The position numbers were made by a program, and so were the translations under genes. The notes beneath the pieces were generated by a model. It was not told the origin of the DNA. It made no database searches and was given only the letters and a program-made list of their open reading frames with translations. Shown piece after piece: positions 56,636 to 64,000 of a stretch of 64,000 bases of DNA (position 1 is the stretch's first letter; each line of letters begins with the position of its first letter). The DNA comes from Tetracentron sinense (lineage: Eukaryota; Streptophyta; Magnoliopsida; Trochodendrales; Trochodendraceae): contig CM026557.1 in NCBI GenBank assembly GCA_015143295.1, positions 40,991,965-41,055,964 on the forward strand, read 5' to 3'.

Positions 56636-56931
56636 GGTGGCGTTTCGTATCATTAGTCTAAAAAGAAGTGCCTATTTGAAAAGTATGTTTAGTAAGACTT
56701 AAGATTGTTAAGTTGAAGGTTAGTTACATGTCTAAATTTTTGAGATTTTAAAGGTAAAAACTTCTACATTAAAAAATAGTTATGGAGCTACTTTTTGAAG
56801 AAGTACTTTTTACCCCTAAAATCTCTAAAATGTAGACATGCAATTAACCTTCAACTTAACAATCTTAAGTCTAACTAAGCATAATTTTCAAATAAGCACT
56901 TTCTTTTAGACTAGTGTTACCAAACACCACC
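56636..56931. mobile_element. Tourist-like (PIF/Harbinger) foldback MITE
   Basis: 296 bp and almost a full palindrome. GGTGGCGTTTCGTATCATTA at the left pairs with the reverse complement of the right end, GGTGGTGTTTGGTAACACTA. The arms match for over 100 bp (including AGACTTAAGATTGTTAAGTT in both). It is flanked by TAA on both sides (56633-56635, 56932-56934), the PIF/Harbinger target. It ends about 160 bp before the HSF ATG, so it probably touches that promoter. Confidence 0.8.
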
Positions 56932-57088
56932 TAAGACTAGCACTCCTCTTTATACTAAGTTTAAGTATTTAAACTTCCAACCATTTCAAACAGTGGAACT
57001 GTCTTGGAATTCTACTGTTGGGGCTAGGAGTTCTTAACTGCCCTTCTTCCTTTTCTTCCAAAGTCCTTGTAACAAAGAGGAGAACACC

Positions 57089-58050
57089 ATGTCTCAGGCA
57101 CTTGCCATGGAACATGAGTGTGAAAATAGTCTGTTAAAGTATGCTAGGAGATCCTCTCCATCTCCTTTCCTATTGAAAACATACAAGCTCATCGAAGATC
57201 CGACTACCAACGATACAATTTCATGGAACGCTGATGGTACTGCTTTTGTGATTTGGCAACCGGTAGAGTTTGCCAGAGTTCTCCTTCCAACCCTCTTCAA
57301 GCATAGCAACTTCTCCAGCTTCATCCGGCAGCTCAGTAGTTATGTACGTATACTGCAACCTCCTTAACAATTCTTTGAATATTGAAGGTACCCATCAAGT
57401 AGACTATAATCATCTTTTGGTGGCAGCCTTAGTTTATGGTAGTTCATACTGAATACATTGCAGAAGAAAATTTTGATGACATTTTTATTTTGTGGAGCCA
57501 CTGACCTGATGTAAATAGATTAGATACTCTAAGAAACTATAGTAATTTAATTTTTTTTTAAAGCGAAAAAAAAATTTGGTTTATCGACGGGACCTTCTAA
57601 ATGTGCACCAAGCATTCTGAATTGTTGGTGGATGTATAGGGGTTCCGGAAAGTCACAACAAGCCGATGGGAATTCTACAACGACATGTTCCGAAGGAGTG
57701 AAAGGGAGTTATTATGCAAAATTCGTAGAAGGAAAGACTGGGGAAGTAAGCTTCTTCCTGTTGCACCAATTCAAACTGCACCACAGGAATCTGATGACCA
57801 TAGAGGGTCATCGTCAACGTCTGGTTATGGCAACCTCATCGATGAAAACAAACGGCTCAAAAGGGAGAACGAGGTGTTAAGTTCTGAGCTGATTAGAATG
57901 AAAAATAAGCATAAAGAGCTTCTTGATTTGGTAACAGTTCATGCAAGTTGGGAGAATGTAGAAGAGGATAAAAGACCTAAGCTGTTTGGTGTGAAGTTGG
58001 AGGTTCCAGGTGAGAGGAAGAGAAAGAGATCAGAGATTAATGAAATGTAA
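57089..58050 (+). CDS. HSFB3: Heat stress transcription factor, class B3-like
   Basis: Two exons, 57089-57343 and 57640-58050, joined at GT-AG between the Tyr and Gly codons of QLSSY|GFRK, the place where plant HSF genes keep their intron. Product 221 aa. The DNA-binding domain spans about residues 24-117 ([63 protein letters not shown]). The HR-A/B coiled coil for trimerisation is about 150-186 ([19 protein letters not shown]). The class B repressor motif KLFGV is at 199-203 and a nuclear signal RKRKR at 211-215. There is no AHA activator motif, as expected for class B. It should bind heat-shock elements in the nucleus as a repressor or co-regulator. The start fits: AACACCATGTC context, first ATG after a stop-rich leader. 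Oddity: QLSSY replaces the usual QLNTY at the end of the recognition helix. B3 rather than B2/B4 is by length and overall likeness. Confidence 0.9.
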
Positions 58051-58334
58051 ATGTTTTATTATCACCAATTAAACAAATAATGGCATGTAGGAATATAAAG
58101 AAGATAGCCACTATAATCAAACATTCATGACTTGCTTTGCTTTTTCTTGTATCTTCTTATTCGATCTTCTTAATTTCTTATGGTACATGAACTAGCTTTT
58201 GGCTTATTGAGGGCTCTTACTTGGGTGATCCTGGCCCTTTCAAGTGTACTGCTGTGTGCTAAGGAGGATGCGTACATTTTCATTCTCATTCACTTTTCTT
58301 TTTTTAAAACAAGAAGACAAAAAAATATAACACC

Positions 58335-58477
58335 TTTTTGTGGAGCCATTACTTTTTTTATCTTCTTTTTCTAAAATAAGGAAAGTAGATAAGAAGAAAA
58401 TTGACTTTTTGTGGAGCCATTACTTTTTTTTATCTTCCTTTTCAAAAATGAGGAAAGTAGATGAGAAGGAAATTGGA
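58335..58477. repeat. 71-bp tandem duplication downstream of the HSF gene
   Basis: Units start at 58335 and 58406 (TTTTTGTGGAGCCATTACTT..GAGGAAAGTAGAT.AGAAG), with a few differences. TTTTGTGGAGCCA also occurs in the HSF intron (57488-57501). Confidence 0.8.
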
Positions 58478-60151
58478 CCTAACATTATCCCTCTGCTAAT
58501 TAATCTTCATCTCAACATATTATACTCGAACTTCAGATTTGTCTCGAACAATTAACTGTCAATAGGCGAAGATCCAAAGTTCAATCCAATTAGTGCAAAC
58601 ACATGCATGTTGAAGTTTTTTGCCGTCAACAGTGCATGCCTTGATTTGATTTTAAAATGAGCAATAGAAATATAATTGGAGTCGACTAAAATTGTTTTTA
58701 ATATTCCTGAATAAAAATTCTCAACTAAAGCTTAAACCCAACTTAGTAACTATATACCCCTCTAGGCCTAACCAATCCTTTCTAATACTGAAACAACTTT
58801 CAAATTCTAAAGTAGAATGTTTTATGAAAGATGAAAAGTATTAGACATTCATGAACAAATGGTGAAAGCATCAGCTACAATATTTATTTCCCTAAGCATA
58901 TAGATATGAAGCTGTAGAGACCGAAGACTCGCATTTATGGATGAAAACAAGTCAGTACGTACAGTCAACGATTACCTCTATAATTTGAGATTAATTGATA
59001 GCGAAAGGCGATAAGAACAGCCGTTATATGTTTGACCAGATGACACTATTATTAATGAACATTCAAAAGGGGATGTGATATTGTTTGACATTAGTTATGT
59101 TCTTGACACTTTCAATATTTTCCCTTATTTTGTTGCTTAAATATAATGTCTCAGGCTTGATATTTGTGAGACTAGTAAAGGGAAACATGGCAATACAATT
59201 TACATTGTCGTCATAATACTAGAGCAAATCGTGTTTCTGAACAGCAAATAAAGAGAAAATCAAAATTTTGAGATGCAAAAGGAATGACAATGAACTTGTT
59301 CTGGTTTGTTCTTTTTCAACCAAGGGAGAATGATGCACGCGTCTACTTCAGTTGGAGCGCATATGAAGAGAAAGTCGATTAAAAAAAAAAGTAAAATTGA
59401 AGTATTATTCTTTTTGGTCAAAGCTTTTATACTTTCTTCATTTTCTTGGTGCAAGGTCCTTTTGTCAAGGTGTTGGTTTGAATGGTATGGTTAATTACTC
59501 ATGCTTTAAATGAGAAGACCAGAGTTCTTCCCCTTAGACCTTACCAATAACCAACATGGACTGCAAAAATGGGGCTTTTGGACCAACAATCTGCCTTTTT
59601 TTTTCAGTATTTTCTTCTGGTTTGTTGAAGTTGTTTTGGTTGCTTTGCTGGCCTGGTTGGTCCCCCTGAGCCCAACTGGGGTGTTTGGAGGCAGGGACAT
59701 GCTATCCAAATCTTGTGTCCAAGAGCTATTTTGTTGGTCAAGGTATTGGGTGAAGCTTATATGGGTTTGAAAGTGTGTTGGTTGCATGTTTGTGTGTGTA
59801 TGAGTGAGTGAGTGTGTATCCTCCTTCTGCTTGACTTCAGCTTTGCCTTGTGGTGTTGTTGAGTAAACCAAAAAAAAATATTAGTCAAAAATTATTGAGT
59901 CAGGAAGAGGCGCTAATCTAAAAAATACTCGGTATTCGAGCAACCAAACACCCCTATATTTTGTTGTGAAGGATATAGTCCAAATCCACATTGGAGGACA
60001 AAAGTATAGCAGTTTCCCGGCATGTGTGGTGTAGCATTTGTGGTAAACCACAATTTCAAAAGGCCATCTATGTAACTAGTGCCAAAAGGAAAGGAAACAG
60101 TTTAACAGACTGTTCATCAAACTTGTCAGAGAGAGATCTCCAGTTCAACAG

Positions 60152-60213
60152 CCCATAAGTTCATCAAATTCATCACAAAAACCCCATAAGTTCATTAAAT
60201 TCATCACAAAAAC
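60152..60213. repeat. 31-bp tandem duplication
   Basis: CCCATAAGTTCATCAAATTC at 60152 and again at 60183 with one change, followed by ATCACAAAAA in both. It lies 3' of the ASH2-like gene. Confidence 0.85.
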
Positions 60214-60435
60214 ATATCGTCACATTTTTTGAATCGTGCAACTCGCTTTATAAGTTTCAAATACAATCAGATAATGTTTTTTTTCCCTTCCGAAGAAAAT
60301 TTTTCATTTTACAGCACTCTCGTCAGTTTGTCAGTCATAATTCAAAAGTAATAAAAAAAAATGAGATACTAATTTACACATTTCCATTCCCACCTGTCAT
60401 CTTCACTTGTGGAAAGGCTAGGAGATGTAGTGCTG

Positions 60436-60701
60436 CTAATGTTTCTTCTCAGCCGACACGCCATTTTCAACTCTGTTGTCGAACCCATGGTAAGGAAGCT
60501 CAATCATGTGCTTGGGTATCGGTCGACCTTCAAAATCCTCTGGAAAGAACTCAAAGTCAGGGCCAAAGTTGAACTTGACCATACAATTGGGTTGGTTGGG
60601 GAGTGAGTACATGGAAGCAGCAGGGTAGTAGCGGCCACCACATAGATCCTTGAAAGCAACACCTTGGCATACCCCATTCTTGAAGAAAGATATCTCACTT
60701 C
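60436..60701 (-). CDS. TRO: ASH2/TRAUCO-like histone methyltransferase complex subunit, last exon (partial)
   Basis: An exon on the minus strand from an AG acceptor (60703-60702) to a TAG stop (60438-60436), 266 nt, entered in phase 1. It reads [54 protein letters not shown] and [17 protein letters not shown], ending [11 protein letters not shown]. This is the C-terminal half of the SPRY domain of plant ASH2 (TRAUCO in Arabidopsis), a core subunit of the COMPASS-like H3K4 methyltransferase complex in the nucleus. The FFKNGxxQGxAF and YYPAxS motifs are the diagnostic part. Upstream exons were searched for to 64000 and not seen, so the preceding intron exceeds 3.2 kb or the copy is truncated. 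No damage is seen in the exon. Confidence 0.85.
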
Positions 60702-61557
60702 CTGCACAGCAAAAACAATATGCATAGTTACAAAAGCAACAACTCTTCCAACTTAAACCACAGCAGGTTGGTTAAGTTTTTACATTTCAAACCTATATGG
60801 CAGGATCAGGCTTTTTTTTTTGAAAGGTAATTCAAGACAACATTAAAACAAGGAACAAGAACAAGAATAGGAAGACAGTAAGCTCACACGCAGTGAACCT
60901 AAGAAGCTTACAGCATATTACATAAATAGCAAAGCATCAGCCTTTTTTTCAATAACAGGTTTAACATAAGCACCATTCTCTTCTCAAGTGTGGCAGCCCC
61001 TCGGCCAGATGGGTATAATATTGTCTTCCTGCGTTATCTAGTAGTGAAAGTGTGAAACTATGTTAACAAAAGCAATGCGAGATTTCCTACGTTTTGAGTT
61101 TTTATGGACAAATCACCCAAGAAGACAAAAGATGATCAGAGAACTGTTCTACACTACTGCTACCAGTAACTCAAGTTTCTTTCCTTTCACTACACTGAAC
61201 ACAGGCAGCATGCACAGAGTTTGAAACCTCTTGAACGGCTCGTCATATGTAATTCACTTGTTATTCACTAGGAAACGGGTACAACTTTAAAGATATCAGA
61301 AACCATTGGCCAGAGAACAGCTCATTTCTGTTCAGTGGAAGCCAATGGTTTTCACCAGTAAGACAAAAATTGATCGGTAAACAGGAATTCATCTAAAATC
61401 AGAGAGTAAAGAAACACAAGCGTATACCAATGGTAAACCAACAAAAGCATACAGAAGTAAAATACTAAGAAATCAGCAAGAAAATTGCAGTTTCAGTAAT
61501 TAAGAATGAATAACAAGAGACTATTGGCCAAGCAATATATATATATATATATATCAA
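60702..61557 (-). other. Probable intron of the ASH2-like gene, proximal part
   Basis: Non-coding. It starts (minus strand) with a good acceptor TTTTTGCTGTGCAG. No element is recognised apart from (AT)n at 61539-61552. Confidence 0.45.
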
Positions 61558-61648
61558 TGCAGTCAAGGCAATGCCTAGGCGATTAGGCCTGGCTGGACGA
61601 GGCGATGCCTAGGCGATTAAAATAATTAAATTATATATATTTATTAAT

Positions 61649-61680
<32 letters not shown>

Positions 61681-62445
61681 CACGCACATAGCAATTCAAA
61701 CCTCCTAGGGTTGACAATAATCTAGACAATTAACATTTAATATTCCATCTCATTTCTTGTTTATCTCAGCAACAAGCTTATTTTCCTATCATGCAGAATG
61801 GTGGCTGCTCTAACTAAATCTGACACCAATAATAGAAATGAGAATATCTTTGGGAAATTTTTAGCATACTTCTAATTATAATGCTCCGATCTCCCTCTCA
61901 AAGCCTGGAACAAGATAAATGTCCAACAAATCAAGTGGTGCAAGTCTTTTTCTGTTGAACTATTAGTTGACTTTTTGACATTGTAGATGAAAATATTTTT
62001 GAAGACTAAAATATTAGACTTTTGGCGAATTTTTAGGTTTTATTAATCATTTTGATGTAATGAAATTTATAAAATTTTAAGATTTGAAAAATACCTTAGC
62101 ATTTGAAAGTTGAAATTTTGACCTGATCCCTAAAAAACAGATTTTGTTCTTGAACTGAAAAGTTGACTTTTTATTCTTCAGGAATTTGGATCTAAGATAA
62201 AAAAAAATTTAATTCAAATGGGGAGTACAACCTTATTTACATATAAATATCTTTAAGTAAATGATTTAAATGATATTATATATAAATAAGTTGTCAATAG
62301 ACTTACAGTTAAGAGGATAATTAATTTAAAAAGAAATTAAACCAAATGCCCAAGCGACCGCCCAGACAGGCGTCTAGCTATCCTCGATCGCCTATCTAGC
62401 CCTACCCTCTAAACCGCCTAGGCAACACCTTGACTACACTGATGA
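61558..62445. mobile_element. Non-autonomous DNA element with TCAAGG..TGCCTAGGCG ends
   Basis: The left end GTCAAGGCAATGCCTAGGCG pairs with the right end CGCCTAGGCAACACCTTGAC. Both ends have a second GCCTAGGCG- or GGCGTCTAGC-like motif inside. (AT)n tracts are at 61632-61680. The target duplication is not clear. It is in the presumed ASH2-like intron. No transposase. Confidence 0.6.
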
Positions 62446-63018
62446 ATATGAGTATACATTCATGCATACGGGGGGGAGGGGGAGAGAGAGAGAGAGAGCA
62501 ATTTCTCAAAAACAATCTCTATCCTGAATTTTATGTCATTTGTGGAAGTGTATCCTTAAGTTGAAACCATTAGCACATGGAGCACTGATTTTTTTTTTAT
62601 CGGTCGCACATGGAGCACTTTTGCTAGAGACCCTTTTTAATCAGTTTTGCTTCCATTTCTAAGGGGCTATTGGATTTGTAAGAGAATTCTCGAATTTTTG
62701 TCCAAACTGATGACTAAGGCGCATTATTCCAAAGAAATAAGAGAAATTCAGACCAAGGTAGGATGGTTGGTTTGGCTTAATTGATCCAAGTATACTCATC
62801 ATCATTAAGGAAAAAACTCAGCTGTAATCGAACATAGAAATCCACATGACGCGGCAATTTTTTCTTGAGAACCGGGATTGCTTTATACATCTCCTAGGCA
62901 ATGATGCAACTGATCATTGTGCATACCAAGTGTATCTCAAAAACCAAAAATTTCCCTCTCCCATCCTAGAATACTTTGGACCATTTTCTATGGATCAATA
63001 AAAAGAAAAATTGTTCTC
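62446..63018. other. Probable intron DNA
   Basis: Non-coding. A (GA)n run is at 62482-62498 and (T)n at 62588-62598. No element or exon seen. Confidence 0.4.
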
Positions 63019-63629
63019 CAATTTGCCACTGGATCGTAAATTGCTGAGGCTAGCCATTCATTACCCATTCTCCACTGGATCACAGAGACTCCCACTGTTT
63101 CACTTACAAGTCATCTTTGGTGGTGTTAGAATATTCCAACTTTGCCTTATGCACCATTAGAGACAAATAGAGAAGTACAACAAACGGCGCTTAAAACATT
63201 TGCAAAATGCATCCAATTCTTACACCAAGTTAGAACTAAGTTCTTTTTACCAGATCCGTAACTTAGAACAAAGTTAGCTAAATATTAATCTAGCTCCAGA
63301 TACAAAGTATCCTTCAGCTGCAGAACAATTTGCCACTGGATCGTAAATTGCTGAGGCTAGCCATTCATTACCCATTCTCCACTGGATCACACAGACTCCC
63401 ACTGTTTCACTTACAAGTCATCTTTGGTGGTGTTAGAATATTCCAACTTTGCTTTATGCACCATTAGAGACAAATAGAGAAGTACAACAAACGGCGCTTA
63501 AAACATTTGGAAAATGCATCCAATTCTTACACCAAGTTAGAACTAAGTTCTTTTTACCAGATCCGTAACTTAGAACAAAGTTAGCTAAATAATAATCTAG
63601 CTCCAGATACAAAGTATCCTTCAGCTGCA
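63019..63629. repeat. 307-bp tandem duplication
   Basis: 63019-63325 is repeated at 63326-63629 (CAATTTGCCACTGGATCG.. to ..CCTTCAGCTGCA). I count four differences in about 304 bases, so it is young. No coding frame. It is in the presumed ASH2-like intron. Confidence 0.95.
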
Positions 63630-64000
63630 ATCAGTGGTCAAGAATCCAAATGAACACAAACAAATCCATCGTGGGAGGATTTGTATTCTATAGGAGTATG
63701 GAATAAAGATAGTCCCTTTTTTAGATTCAGTAAGCATAATGGTCTAAGTGATTCCCCAATGCACTCCCTTCAGGGAGCACAGTTACACTAACACTGAATC
63801 ACACGAATTTTTCCTCACTACAGGGAACTTTCTCCGTGCTTGTCATATCCAGTCCGCACCAACTATTGCCATCAAATAAACAGTATAAGTGTTCAAGCTA
63901 GCGTCACTAGGACCGGTATCATACAAAACCCAATGCAAATAAGATACTAAATGAGTGCAATAAAACAACACTACAACATGGATGATGGAACTGAGGCAGC
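63630..64000. other. Probable intron DNA to window edge
   Basis: No exon of the ASH2-like gene and no repeat is recognised. Confidence 0.35.

Larger units (their letters stand above)
58051..60435. other. Intergenic DNA between the HSF gene and the ASH2-like gene
   Basis: It holds the 3' region of the HSF gene at the left and the 3' region of the ASH2-like gene at the right. A two-unit repeat is at 58335-58477, a GT/GA-rich run at 59780-59820 and a 31-bp duplication at 60152-60213. No gene is supported. Confidence 0.5.

Noticed and set aside
56932-57088. Heat-shock elements in the HSFB3 promoter
   Set aside because: GGAATTC-like pieces near 57007-57013 do not form three properly spaced nGAAn units.
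59506-59871. ORFs on both strands between the HSF and ASH2-like genes
   Set aside because: The minus frame is Thr/His-rich from a GT/GA run. Neither frame has splice support or a known domain.

Overview
This window is nuclear DNA from a flowering plant. The evidence is three intron-containing plant genes set in a mass of plant-type transposable elements: Athila-like and Tat-like Ty3/gypsy elements, Tekay/Del-like LTRs, L1-type LINEs, hAT, PIF/Harbinger and Helitron elements, and a tRNA-type SINE. I cannot name the species. Only about 1.5 kb is convincing host coding sequence; most of the rest is nested repeats.

Left edge (1-4050): three exons of a Mediator-associated-protein-2-like gene on the minus strand. 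Its remaining exons must lie left of base 1, so bases 1-2666 are probably a long intron holding Helitron and foldback MITE debris.

4050-24150: an unusual head-on pair of Athila-like relics. Reading inward from both sides the order is post-pol ORF, long 3' region, LTR, tRNA-Asp-type primer site, gag. The arms meet at about 15.1-15.5 kb on a short palindrome. The arms carry a LINE, two solo LTRs and three hAT-type elements. Copies of one anonymous repeat (R) flank the complex in direct orientation.

24441-47741: a LINE fragment split by a 22.5 kb Tat-lineage Ty3/gypsy element (24517-47011). That element has paired LTRs and a perfect 5-bp target duplication (CGGAG). It has the dual RNase H typical of Tat, a seven-unit 62-bp tandem array in its leader, a 3.5 kb solo LTR nested between gag and protease, and two antisense gene-like blocks after integrase: a DUF7745-like block and a plant mobile domain (PMD)-like block. 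Its genes are broken in several places.

47742-57000: more debris, including a LINE with the inverted 5' half expected from twin priming, a 296-bp Helitron, a decayed autonomous hAT with most of its transposase, a SINE with a 15-bp target duplication, and several MITEs.

57089-58050: a complete two-exon class B heat-shock factor gene (HSFB3-like), with a Tourist-like MITE ending about 160 bp upstream of its ATG. 60436-60701: the last coding exon of an ASH2/TRAUCO-like histone-methylation subunit on the minus strand. The rest of that gene lies beyond base 64000, across an intron of at least 3.3 kb that carries a MITE and a recent 307-bp tandem duplication.

The three host genes are functionally unrelated chromatin/transcription genes, and nothing suggests they act together. 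No tRNA, rRNA, CRISPR or organellar sequence was seen.
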